Source of the DNA: Caulobacterales bacterium 32-69-10
GTDB taxonomy: Bacteria > Pseudomonadota > Alphaproteobacteria > Caulobacterales > Caulobacteraceae
Assembly (NCBI GenBank): GCA_002280485.1
Contig: NCED01000065.1
Coordinates: 1 to 12,481, forward strand
Direction of reading: 5' to 3'
Length of the DNA stretch: 12,481 bases
The translations under genes and the position numbers were made by a program. Below the pieces are notes generated by a model. It was given only the letters and a program-made list of their open reading frames with translations, made no database searches and had not been told where the DNA came from. Shown here piece by piece: positions 6,009-12,481 of the stretch (its first letter is position 1; each line of letters opens with the position of its first letter).

Positions 6009-6992
6009 ATGACGATCGAGGCTGACGCCGAAATCCGGCGCAAGGAAGCGGCCGACTGGTTCGCCCGGCTCAATCAACGCCGGGTGACGACCGCCGACGT
6101 GCGCCGGTTCAGCGCTTGGCGGTGCGACCCCGAGAACGCCCGCGCCTTCGCCCGGCTGGAGGCCCTGTGGTCGGCGACGGCGACCCTGGGCCGGTCGCCC
6201 GACATTCAGATCCTGGCGGAGGCGGCCGCGAGACCGCGTCGTTCCCGCCCGTCCCGAAACCCTCCGAAGGGCCGCCTGGTCCAGATCGGCGCCGTCGGCG
6301 CCCTAGCGCTCGTCCTCTGCGCCGCCGGTTCCGCCTGGCTGGCGTTGCGGCCTGCCACCTATGCAACCGAGATCGGCGAGCAGCGCACGGTGGCGCTCGC
6401 CGACGGCTCCCATCTGATCCTCGACACAGGCTCGCGGGTCTCCGTCCGCTTCACGGGCGAGCGTCGCACCGTCGCCCTCACCCAGGGGCAGGCGATGTTC
6501 GAGGTGGCGAGGGACGCCGGGCGGCCCTTTGTGGTCCGGGCGGGCGACACCGAGGTGACGGCGCTGGGGACCCGGTTCGACGTCCGTCGATCCGGCGCCG
6601 GCGCACGGGTCATTCTGGTGGAGGGCCGGGTGGCGGTTCGAAAACCCGCAGCCTCTGACACGCGATGGTCATTGTCCCCCGGCCAGCAGCTGCTCACCTC
6701 GACGCCGCGCCCGCGGGTCGCGCCGGTCAATGTCGTCGCCTCCACCAGCTGGAGCGCCGGACGTCTGACCTTCGACGACACCCCGATCGCCGTCGCAGTG
6801 GCGGAGGTCAATCGTTACAGCCGCAGTCCGATCGTGCTTCAGGACGCCCGTCTCGCCTCGGTGCCAGTCAGCGGCGTGTTCAATGTCGGCGACATCGACG
6901 GCTTTGTGGCCGCCCTCAGCGATCTCTATGGGCTGGACGCCACGATCTCCGACGACGGCCGTATCCTGTTGGGATCCGCCTCCAAAAAATAA
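6009..6992 (+). CDS. FecR-like transmembrane anti-sigma / signal-transducing protein
   Basis: Partner of the ECF sigma factor: its cytoplasmic N terminus binds sigma and its periplasmic part receives the signal from the receptor's STN domain. Seen in order: an N-terminal DUF4880-like helix region (EAADWFARLNQRRVTTADVR, then FSAWR, residues about 12-60), one membrane segment near 91-113 (GAVGALALVLCAAGSAWLAL), the FecR domain (EIGEQRTVALADGSHLILDT ... TALGTRFDVR ... VILVEGRVAV, about 120-220), and a C-terminal DUF4974/STN-like fold (WSAGRLTFDDTPIAVAVAEV to the end). At 327 aa it has the usual length and looks intact. With the receptor gene downstream broken, its signal input may be lost or come from another receptor. 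Confidence 0.9.
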   Translation: MTIEADAEIRRKEAADWFARLNQRRVTTADVRRFSAWRCDPENARAFARLEALWSATATLGRSPDIQILAEAAARPRRSRPSRNPPKGRLVQIGAVGALALVLCAAGSAWLALRPATYATEIGEQRTVALADGSHLILDTGSRVSVRFTGERRTVALTQGQAMFEVARDAGRPFVVRAGDTEVTALGTRFDVRRSGAGARVILVEGRVAVRKPAASDTRWSLSPGQQLLTSTPRPRVAPVNVVASTSWSAGRLTFDDTPIAVAVAEVNRYSRSPIVLQDARLASVPVSGVFNVGDIDGFVAALSDLYGLDATISDDGRILLGSASKK

Positions 6993-7076
6993 TCTGACGA
7001 CGGACTTAGGGGCTGTCGCACCGCCCGACGTCTCTTCCCTGTCCCGCACGTCCGCGGGTAGAAAACGGGGGAACTC

Positions 7077-8069
7077 ATGCGTCAGGCCTTCACCTCAACT
7101 GCGCTCGCCGCGCTAATGCTCGGCGCCGCCACGCCGGTCCTCGCGCAATCGGCGGAGGCGGTGCGCAGCTACGACATTCCCGCCGGGCCGTTGGACCGGG
7201 CCCTGCCCGCCTTCGCCCAACAGAGCGGCCTGCAGCTTCTCTATCCGACGGCTCTAGCGGCCGGCCGCTGGTCGGCGGGGGTCTCGGGCGCTCACACGGC
7301 CGAGACGGCGCTCGGCCTTCTGTTGCGCGACACCGGCCTGACCTATCGGCAGAGTCGTCCAACGGTCTTTGTTCTGATCGATCCCGCCGCCCGGGCGCAA
7401 GAAGACGCCGCTACGCCGGTTCTGGACGAGGTGGTGGTCACCGGGACCTATCTCAGGGGCGCGGACAGCCCATCGCCGGTCACGGTTCTGACCCAGGCCG
7501 ACGTCGACCGTCGCGGACGGGGCACCCTGGCCGAGACCCTGGCGGCCCTGCCGCAGAATTTCACCGGGGCGGCCTATGAGGGATCGGCGGGAACCGGCGC
7601 CGATCGCACCAACCGCAACACCGCCTACGCCACAGGCGTCAATCTCAGGGGTCTGGGGGCGGACGCGACCCTGGTGCTCGTCAACGGACGACGGATCGCC
7701 GGCACGGGCGGCGCCGGCGATTTCGCGGACGTCTCCAACCTGCCCAGCAGCGCCATAGCGCGCACCGATGTCCTGCTCGACGGGGCTTCGGCCCTCTATG
7801 GGGCCGACGCAGTCGGCGGCGTGGTCAACATCATCCTCAAGTCGCGCTTCGAGGGCGCTGAGAGCCGGCTGCGCATCGGCGGAACGAGCGACGGGGGCGC
7901 CGAAGAGGTGCTGGCGTCTCACGCGGGCGGGCTGAACTGGTCGAGCGGCAGTCTGGTGGCCGCCTATGAATACCAGGACCGGGGCGAACTCCGCGCCGTC
8001 GACCGGCGGCCGACAGCCAGCGCGGATCAATGTCCTCAATCTCGCGAACGAGGAACCGCCCTTCTATGA
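7077..8069 (+). CDS. TonB-dependent receptor, N-terminal part (signal peptide, STN, TonB box, plug); barrel lost
   Basis: Outer-membrane receptor of the signalling class. Seen: signal peptide with ATPVLAQ (cleavage near residue 24), STN domain (SYDIPAGPLDRALPAFAQQS ... LLRDTGLTYRQ, about 31-100), TonB-box-like LDEVVVTGT near 118, and a plug domain (TYATG-type region through VNLRGLGADATLVLVNGRRI, and LLDGASALYGADAVGGVVNI, to about 260). Early barrel sequence ends near YEYQDRGELRAVDRR; then the frame runs 20-odd unrelated residues to a stop. A complete receptor of this type would need several hundred more residues. The gene has a good GGGGGA before ATG 7077 and follows fecR by 84 bases. It cannot form a pore as it stands; a plug-plus-STN fragment might still be made. 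The ligand cannot be told. Confidence 0.85.
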   Translation: MRQAFTSTALAALMLGAATPVLAQSAEAVRSYDIPAGPLDRALPAFAQQSGLQLLYPTALAAGRWSAGVSGAHTAETALGLLLRDTGLTYRQSRPTVFVLIDPAARAQEDAATPVLDEVVVTGTYLRGADSPSPVTVLTQADVDRRGRGTLAETLAALPQNFTGAAYEGSAGTGADRTNRNTAYATGVNLRGLGADATLVLVNGRRIAGTGGAGDFADVSNLPSSAIARTDVLLDGASALYGADAVGGVVNIILKSRFEGAESRLRIGGTSDGGAEEVLASHAGGLNWSSGSLVAAYEYQDRGELRAVDRRPTASADQCPQSRERGTALL

Positions 8070-8121
8070 TGCGCCTGCGGGCATCGGCTACGACGCCGCC
8101 AACACCAATGTGCTGGGCCGT
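8023..8121 (+). pseudogene. C-terminal remnant of the TonB-dependent receptor, out of frame
   Basis: In another frame from the receptor start, 8023-8121 reads RINVLNLANEEPPFYDAP and GYDAANTNVLGR, the hallmark end of a TonB-dependent receptor barrel (the last strands, normally followed by about ten more residues ending in an aromatic). It abuts the receptor's N-terminal part with no barrel between, so several hundred codons were deleted with a frame change at about 8010-8025. The final residues are lost where ParB sequence begins at about 8122. Confidence 0.75.
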
Positions 8122-9070
8122 CAGACTGGAAAGCGCCCTGCGCATGCGATCCGCCCGGCGTCCTCGGCGCTCGTCGCCTCGGCCACCGCCTCCAGCACCC
8201 GCGCCTTGGACACCCGCGAGAAATACCCCGCCGCCGTAGCCGTCCAGGTCCCGGTCATGTCCAGTCCGACCGCCGTCGCCAGCCGTTCGGCCTGGGCCAG
8301 GGCGTCCGGTTTCCGGTCGTGCGGATCGCACACGGCGTAGAGGCCGACGCCCGCGCAACAGGCCATCAGGTCCAGCAGGTCCGAGGGCGGCAGGGGCGTC
8401 AGAGCCGCCCACAGGTCGCGGGCCTCGCGCGGAAGCCGCGCGCCCCAGCGCTCAAGCCGGTCCGCCACCCGCCGACCGGCGGGGCTGTCGCTGACGCCCG
8501 GCGCCAGCCGTTCCAGCCCGGCGACGGACAGGCGCAGTTGCAACGGGGTCCAGACGCCCCAGGCCGGATAGAAGACCTGCAGGGTCAGGGCGTGGACGAC
8601 GACGATCAGCGCCATGTCCGGCTCGGCCTGGACCGCGTCGCGCAGCCCCATGGTGCGATGGGCCGTCAGGTCGAGGACCAGACGATCCGGCAAGGGCGCC
8701 GGCCCCTCGTCCGCGCGCCCCACCTCGCCGGGCGTTTCGTCGGCGTCGCCGGGCCATGCGCAAGCGCCCTGCCCCGCCCCCTCTTCCTCTTCCGGAACAT
8801 CCGGGTCGGACGCCGGATCGCCGACCGCATCCTCGGGCCGGACCAGACCGCGCTCGTAGCGGGCCTGTCCGTCATGGCCGAGCAGGACCATGACCCCGGC
8901 CCGCGCCTTGACCTCGGCGGGATAGTCGAGGCCCGGCCCGAAGGCTTGCAGGGCCTTGTCGATTTCCGCCAGCCGGGCGTCCACTTCGGGCGGCAGCGCC
9001 TCCGCCGCGTCGGTGCCGGAGACGAGCCGGTCGTATTCCTCAGACAGGGCGGCGATCCGGTCCCCTCGCG
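8121..9070 (-). pseudogene. Internal/C-terminal fragment of a plasmid-type ParB partition protein
   Basis: Antisense to the receptor remnant. The frame reads from about 9070 (DRIAALSEEYDRLVSG) through 8984 (an internal Val/Met codon) to 8121. Features of alphaproteobacterial plasmid ParB/RepB-like proteins: RLVLDLTAHRTMGLRDAVQA, MALIVVVHALTLQVFYP, a long acidic linker near PDVPEEEEGAG, and the C-terminal YFSRVSKARVLEAVAEATSA. The conserved start (ParB/Srx nuclease-like and HTH domains) is missing, since an in-frame TGA lies at about 9074-9076, and the usual end (...KxxMAxxAExLLxGTGWLPxxLR) is cut off after DAGRIA. Both ends are therefore cut. No parA or replication gene accompanies it. Unlikely to be made as a functional protein. 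The 8121-8984 part alone would be 287 aa. Confidence 0.75.
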
Positions 9071-9091
9071 CCGCTCACGGCGCTATTCATC

Positions 9092-9406
9092 GTGGGCATT
9101 CACAGCCGCTTCCCATCGGTCGTGCCGTCCCCGATGTTCGGACTTGCTTTGGACGCCGCCTTCCTCCTGACCGCCGGGATGATCCTTTGGCGCGGCCGCG
9201 AGCGTCCGCTGGCCTCGCTCTTCACCACCGCAATGACCCTGGCCGGCATCGGCATGACCGTGGCCGGGATTTTGAGCTTGTCCCCCGACCATCGGGGCGC
9301 CGGCGTGATCCTTGCCGCCACCATGGTCAACATCGGCTTCGTCGCATCGGGCCTCTGCTGGCTCGTAATTCACACGCCTCGGCAACTGGCTCTGAAACCA
9401 AGCTGA
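9092..9406 (+). CDS. Small membrane protein, probably 5'-truncated
   Basis: About 90-104 residues with three hydrophobic segments (FGLALDAAFLLTAGMILW, FTTAMTLAGIGMTVAGILSL, VILAATMVNIGFVASGLCWL) and a short polar tail. No family recognised. Possible starts are GTG 9092 and ATG 9134; neither has a Shine-Dalgarno. The frame stays open leftwards and reads PLTALFIVGIHSRFP, another hydrophobic piece, right up to the ParB junction near 9070, so the original gene probably began further left and lost its 5' end. May not be expressed. Confidence 0.4.
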   Translation: MGIHSRFPSVVPSPMFGLALDAAFLLTAGMILWRGRERPLASLFTTAMTLAGIGMTVAGILSLSPDHRGAGVILAATMVNIGFVASGLCWLVIHTPRQLALKPS

Positions 9407-9636
9407 CCATGAACCATCGGTGAGTAGATCAGAGACGCCTCGCTTGTTGACCGGCGCGTCGAACACAGTCGTTTGACGGGCCGACTTTAGCGCAGGATCG
9501 CAAGCGGCGAACGTGAACCAGAACCGAAAAACAAGGCCTTGCCGATGTCGTCAAAGTTGAAGCCAGGCATAACACCCTGAAACCTGGGGCCACCCTCACT
9601 CCTCTCCGACACTTTCAAAGACGTCACTGTCTGCGG
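9407..9636. other. Gene-poor stretch
   Basis: No convincing gene. On the minus strand 9487-9570 encodes a 27-residue peptide (MPGFNFDDIGKALFFGSG...), which reads protein-like and whose frame stays open about 20 codons further upstream; it may be the tail of a decayed gene, family not recognised. On the plus strand GAAC recurs three times at six-base spacing near 9510-9525, with no clear meaning. Confidence 0.3.
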
Positions 9637-10314
9637 TCACACGGCGCCTGCGACCCCACGCCTTTGCCATGCCTCTTTCACTGGCCGACCGCCAGGACCT
9701 GAGAGCGGGCGGCAACGCGCGGCCGAGCGCACTAAGCTTGAGGAGAGGACGATGTTGATCCCCATCGTCAGGCTTCGCCAATGGGGGGGCTGGTGACTCG
9801 GACGGGCTTTTTCCGCTAGGTTGCGGATCGGCGGGCTCCGGGACGATAGGGGCCGACCGGGAGCCGGGGGACGTTTCTTACGTCGGCGGCGGCCGGTTCC
9901 GAAACGCCGGGCTTCTTCGCAGAAGTTCCTGGCCCGCCCCCCTATTTGCGTGTCGGCGGGCGCAGGTCGCAGACCAAGCGCCCGCCCCGCCCGGATCAAC
10001 CTGAGGCGAATCCGCCCGCGCGCTAACGCCCAAAGGCCTCGACCAGGCGTGTGACCGCCTCGCTCGCCCAGAAGCTCGGAGGCGTCGCATTTCATCGCAT
10101 CGGCCATCCGCACGAGCTTTGAGGTGGCAACGCGGTTTCGGCCCTGCTCGTACTTCTGAACCTGTTGAAAGGTGACGCCGATGGCGGCCGCCAGAGCCGC
10201 TTGGGTCATGCCGACGGATTCTCTGCGCTCGCGCACCGCCTTGCCGATGCGAGCATCCAGTCGCTTTTCATAATCGATCTGAGGAACGGACATGTCCACA
10301 GATGGCAACGGCAT
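9637..10314 (-). CDS. XRE/Cro-CI-type HTH regulator; 3' end probably frameshifted
   Basis: Only the first 85 or so residues look like protein: an XRE helix-turn-helix, RIGKAVRERRESVGMTQAAL, AAAIGVTFQQVQKYEQGRNR and VATSKLVRMADAMKCDASEL. The FQQVQKYEQGxNRV helix is typical of alphaproteobacterial members of about 90-140 aa. Starts at 10314 or 10293 are possible; neither has a good ribosome site. After SELLGE (codon at 10063-10065) the open frame becomes Arg/Pro/Gly-rich and runs through a non-coding repeat to 9637. Dropping one base at about 10062 gives EAVTRLVEAFGR and a stop at 10023-10025, a sensible C terminus for an 89-aa protein. So the real gene is likely 10023-10293, with a one-base indel (mutation or sequencing error). 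A LexA-type box lies about 32 bases before the 10314 start. Confidence 0.65.
   Translation of the reverse strand: MPLPSVDMSVPQIDYEKRLDARIGKAVRERRESVGMTQAALAAAIGVTFQQVQKYEQGRNRVATSKLVRMADAMKCDASELLGERGGHTPGRGLWALARGRIRLRLIRAGRALGLRPAPADTQIGGRARNFCEEARRFGTGRRRRKKRPPAPGRPLSSRSPPIRNLAEKARPSHQPPHWRSLTMGINIVLSSSLVRSAARCRPLSGPGGRPVKEAWQRRGVAGAV
9829..9941 (-). repeat. Imperfect dispersed repeat, copy 2 (about 113 bp)
   Basis: Second copy of the element at 4753-4864, about three-quarters identical by eye with three gap positions. As in copy 1 it lies downstream of a short HTH regulator gene on the same strand, here starting about 80 bases after the repaired stop of the XRE gene. The CTTC/GAAG arms are kept while the loop differs (TGCGAA). 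The long open frame of the XRE gene passes through it, but the copies do not share a frame, so conservation is not for protein. Confidence 0.6.
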
Positions 10315-10345
10315 GGGGATAGGGTCAAGCCAGAGGCTGCAAGCG

Positions 10346-10360
10346 GAACAAATAGAGAAC
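10346..10360. promoter_or_regulatory. LexA (SOS) box of the alphaproteobacterial type
   Basis: GAAC-AAATAGA-GAAC, read on the minus strand as GTTC-N7-GTTC, is an exact match to the direct-repeat LexA site known from Rhodobacter, Rhizobium and Caulobacter. It sits 32 bases upstream of the longer start of the minus-strand XRE gene and about 25 bases before an ATG (10385) of a doubtful plus-strand frame. The XRE gene is the better target. Eight fixed bases can occur by chance, but the AT-rich spacer and promoter position favour a real site. Confidence 0.55.
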
Positions 10361-10570
10361 GCTCAGGCGCTCGGGTTGGTCATCATGGAGCAACAGATAG
10401 CCAGACGATCACCCGGCACCATTTACGCACGAAGCGGCGCATCAAATCTGGCGCAACATGCTCGAGCCAAGCCCGCAGCCGACCATGGCTTTCAACGCCT
10501 CGAGAGGCCGGACGTCCTCGCTCGATCCAGCCAAGGGGGCTTCGACCTGCCAAGCTACAGGAAGGAGCGC

Positions 10571-10600
10571 TTGACAGTTCCTCTGGAATAGCGCCGTTAT
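10571..10600 (+). promoter_or_regulatory. Candidate promoter for the small acidic protein gene
   Basis: TTGACA (10571-10576) is a perfect -35 hexamer; CGTTAT (10595-10600), 18 bases on, is a poor -10. It ends about 33 bases before the ATG at 10634. The rest of 10315-10633 holds the LexA box and no convincing gene. Confidence 0.3.
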
Positions 10601-10633
10601 GGTTGCGTCTTACACAACTTTGAGGGCGTCGAC

Positions 10634-10885
10634 ATGGGGCTGGTGCAACCCTGTAGGACGGCCATGGATCTTCTGGATGCCGAAGACATCGAGGACGTGG
10701 CGGAAGCCATTGATGGGGTGGTGGCGGACCTCCTGCGAGAGCGGGCGACGCCCCATTCCGAAGGCGCGGCGATCCTCGATCTGATCGCCAGGGGACTGGA
10801 AATGGACGGCCAGCCGAGACTGGACGCTCTGGACCTCGAGGCCCTGCGAAACATCAGCGCCTGGATGAAAAGTCAGGTCCAGTGA
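10634..10885 (+). CDS. Small acidic protein of unknown function (83 aa)
   Basis: No family recognised. The product is acidic and predicted helical: MDLLDAEDIEDVAEAIDGVV, LLRERATPHSEGAAILDLIA and LDALDLEALRNISAWMKSQV. No signal peptide or membrane segment, so probably cytosolic. The start ATG 10634 has GAGGG at 10622-10626, seven bases upstream, and a TTGACA lies further up, so it looks like a real single-gene unit. It converges with selU, whose stop is 53 bases beyond its own. The compact helical layout is like small adaptor or dimerising proteins, but that is only an impression. Confidence 0.6.
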   Translation: MGLVQPCRTAMDLLDAEDIEDVAEAIDGVVADLLRERATPHSEGAAILDLIARGLEMDGQPRLDALDLEALRNISAWMKSQVQ

Positions 10886-10938
10886 CGCCTGCTCCCGATA
10901 GACCCGCATCCTGCGACCGGACGTTGCGCCTGATCATG

Positions 10939-12003
10939 TCAGTCTCGGCCCGCGACCAGTGTCGCGACGGTCTCAGCCGCAGCAGCGAGCGCCGACGACG
11001 TCATGTCGGTCACCTCGACTTGACCGAGACATTGGCCGGCCTCGCTACGCGATCGGCGGTAGGCCGGATCGTAGTGCTCGGTCATCAATCCTTCGACCAA
11101 GGCGGCGAGCTTGCCGTCCCGTGCGAGGTTCCGCCAAGTTTCGATAAGCGCCCGGCTGTGATGTCGGGGCAGACGCCGCAGAGCCGCTTCCAGGGCTTCG
11201 GCGTCTGCGCCGATCGCCCCGTATTGATCGACGACATAGGCGACGCGAGCGTGCAACGGAGCGTTCAGCTGGACGCGAGGCGCGCGTTTCATGGCCGCCC
11301 ACACGACGGGCGGGAGGGTGATCTGACCGATCCGGCTGGACTCAGCTTCCACAACGACAGGCCGGGACACATCGAGGGTCTCGATCGCGGCATACAGCCG
11401 ACTTTCAAACGCCTTCTGACTCGGCTGGGGCGTCGGCGTCGCCCCAAACAGAGAGCCCCGATGATCCGCAAGCGCTTCCAGGTCGAGCGTCTGGACGCCG
11501 AGCATCGCCAAACGTCCTAGGACGTCGGTCTTTCCGCTGCCGGTCAAACCATCCAGCAACACCGGCTGGAGGGAGACGCCCGCCCCCTCGCCGCCGCCAT
11601 ACAGTGCGTCGACCACGCGGCGGCGCCAGGTCTGGTAGCCGCCGTCGAGCTGGGTGACCGGCCATCCCACCTGATCCATCACCGTGGCCATGGCCGTAGA
11701 TCGCTGTCCGCCCCGCCAGCAATAGACCAGAGGCTGGAATCCACCGCCGCGATCGGAAAGCGGGCGGTCGAGATGGTCAGCGATGTTCCGGGCCACGTAG
11801 GAGGCCCCGAGCCGTCGCGCCAGGAATTTGGAGCGTTGAACGAAAAGGGTTCCGACCTCAGCGCGCTGCGCGTCATCCAGCACCGGCAGATTGATCGCGC
11901 CCGGCAGATGGTCTTCGGCGAACTCCGACGGGCTGCGAACATCAACGATGGCGTCGTAGGTCTGGCGAACGTCCGCTGCGAGATCGTCGGTTCTGTGGAT
12001 CAT
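10939..12003 (-). CDS. selU: tRNA 2-selenouridine synthase SelU/MnmH
   Basis: Replaces sulfur by selenium at the wobble 2-thiouridine of tRNAs for Lys, Glu and Gln (through a geranylated intermediate in the best-studied enzyme), using selenophosphate. Seen: an N-terminal rhodanese domain (AIVDVRSPSEFAEDHLPGAI, catalytic Cys95 in PLVYCWRGGQRS) and a P-loop domain with GLTGSGKT at 152-159, then the family region LEALADHRGSLFG. At 354 aa it is close to the usual 360-370 and looks complete. The ATG at 12003 lies nine bases after the selD stop with no clear Shine-Dalgarno, so translation is probably coupled to selD. The pair forms a selD-selU operon, the standard layout for selenouridine users. 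Confidence 0.95.
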   Translation of the reverse strand: MIHRTDDLAADVRQTYDAIVDVRSPSEFAEDHLPGAINLPVLDDAQRAEVGTLFVQRSKFLARRLGASYVARNIADHLDRPLSDRGGGFQPLVYCWRGGQRSTAMATVMDQVGWPVTQLDGGYQTWRRRVVDALYGGGEGAGVSLQPVLLDGLTGSGKTDVLGRLAMLGVQTLDLEALADHRGSLFGATPTPQPSQKAFESRLYAAIETLDVSRPVVVEAESSRIGQITLPPVVWAAMKRAPRVQLNAPLHARVAYVVDQYGAIGADAEALEAALRRLPRHHSRALIETWRNLARDGKLAALVEGLMTEHYDPAYRRSRSEAGQCLGQVEVTDMTSSALAAAAETVATLVAGRD

Positions 12004-12012
12004 GAAGGCGGC

Positions 12013-12481
12013 CTAACGAACCACGACGCAGGGACCGCCTTTGACGACACGGCCGACACGACGCGCGGAAGGAAAGCCCATGCCCGTTACGAGGTCCATG
12101 ACCGCCTGAACGCCGGTGGGCGCTACGGCGATTAAGAGGCCGCCGCTCGTCTGGGGATCGGTTAGAAGATCACGGCGCCAATCGGGTGTCTCCGAAGGCA
12201 GCAAGACAGCATCGCCGTAGGCCGACCAGTTCCGAACCGACGCGCCCGTCCGCACGCCGGCCTGAGCCAGATCGACGGAACCCGGAAGCCAGTCCGGCGC
12301 ATCTTCGTCGATCTCCACGGTCGCTCCACAGCCACGCGCCATCTCCAGGGCGTGGCCGAGGAGACCGAAGCCGGTGACGTCGGTGACGGCGTGAACCTCG
12401 GACAAGGCGGAAAGCTGTGGACCGGGCGTATTCAGTTGGGTGGTCGAGGCGATCAAGGCGTCATAGCCCGAGGCCCCCAAT
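12013..12481 (-). CDS. selD: Selenide, water dikinase SelD, C-terminal part (5' end outside window)
   Basis: Makes selenophosphate from selenide and ATP. The last 155 or so residues are present: VTDVTGFGLLGHALEMA, LLTDPQTSGGLLIAV near the C terminus, and the end GGPCVVVR before TAG. These match the AIRS/PurM-like C-terminal domain of SelD. The active-site Cys/Sec and the ATP-binding start are beyond the right edge, so it cannot be told whether this SelD has Cys or Sec. It supplies selenophosphate to SelU immediately downstream; selenoprotein genes, if any, are not in the window. Confidence 0.95.
   Translation of the reverse strand, partial: LGASGYDALIASTTQLNTPGPQLSALSEVHAVTDVTGFGLLGHALEMARGCGATVEIDEDAPDWLPGSVDLAQAGVRTGASVRNWSAYGDAVLLPSETPDWRRDLLTDPQTSGGLLIAVAPTGVQAVMDLVTGMGFPSARRVGRVVKGGPCVVVR

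Noticed and set aside
9510..9530. GAAC repeats as a further SOS box
   Set aside because: The spacings between GAAC copies are two or eight bases, not seven.
10292..10591. Plus-strand frame of 99 codons starting ATG 10292, with AGGA upstream and the LexA box inside it
   Set aside because: No family resemblance, and it overlaps the start of the better-supported XRE gene; an internal ATG at 10385 just after the LexA box cannot be fully excluded.
1..12481. CRISPR array, tRNA or rRNA gene, complete insertion sequence
   Set aside because: No regularly spaced repeats, no recognisable tRNA T-arm, no rRNA segments and no transposase frame were seen by eye.

Overview
The window is GC-rich and codon-biased like an alphaproteobacterial chromosome. 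Several families look caulobacterial (Brevundimonas/Phenylobacterium-like): a plasmid-type ParB, an ECF sigma/FecR/STN-receptor set, and a GTTC-N7-GTTC SOS box. The genus is an inference from protein style, not a measured match.

Left part, 1-2693, plus strand: a low-oxygen block. It holds the 3' part of the anaerobic ribonucleotide reductase nrdD, a separate 59-codon gene carrying the glycyl-radical loop that a normal NrdD has at its own C terminus, the radical-SAM activase nrdG, and an nnrU-like membrane protein gene linked elsewhere to NO/nitrite respiration. The split NrdD is the most striking object here: the big subunit stops just after its zinc motif and the radical glycine sits on its own small protein.

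Middle, 2843-5117, minus strand: an exported polytopic (DoxX-like) membrane protein with a C-terminal DUF305 domain, then a stretch with a frameshifted relic of a FixJ-type response regulator, an imperfect repeat of about 112 bp, and a single-domain LuxR-type HTH gene.

5514-8121, plus strand: a FecI-like ECF sigma factor, a FecR-like anti-sigma/sensor and an STN-containing TonB-dependent receptor, the usual cell-surface signalling trio for iron or other nutrients. The receptor is broken: signal peptide, STN, TonB box and plug remain, most of the barrel is gone, and about 33 codons of its extreme C terminus follow in another frame.

8121-9406: a scar. An internal, antisense fragment of a plasmid-type ParB is joined directly to the receptor remnant, and on its other side to the 3' part of a small membrane protein. 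Either DNA was rearranged here or the assembly is chimeric.

9407-10633: mostly non-coding or decayed. It holds the second copy of the imperfect repeat, an XRE-type HTH gene whose 3' end looks frameshifted, and a LexA-type box upstream of that gene.

10634-12481: a small acidic orphan protein (plus), then a minus-strand selD-selU pair. SelD makes selenophosphate and SelU/MnmH uses it to make 2-selenouridine in tRNA wobble positions. selD runs off the right edge.
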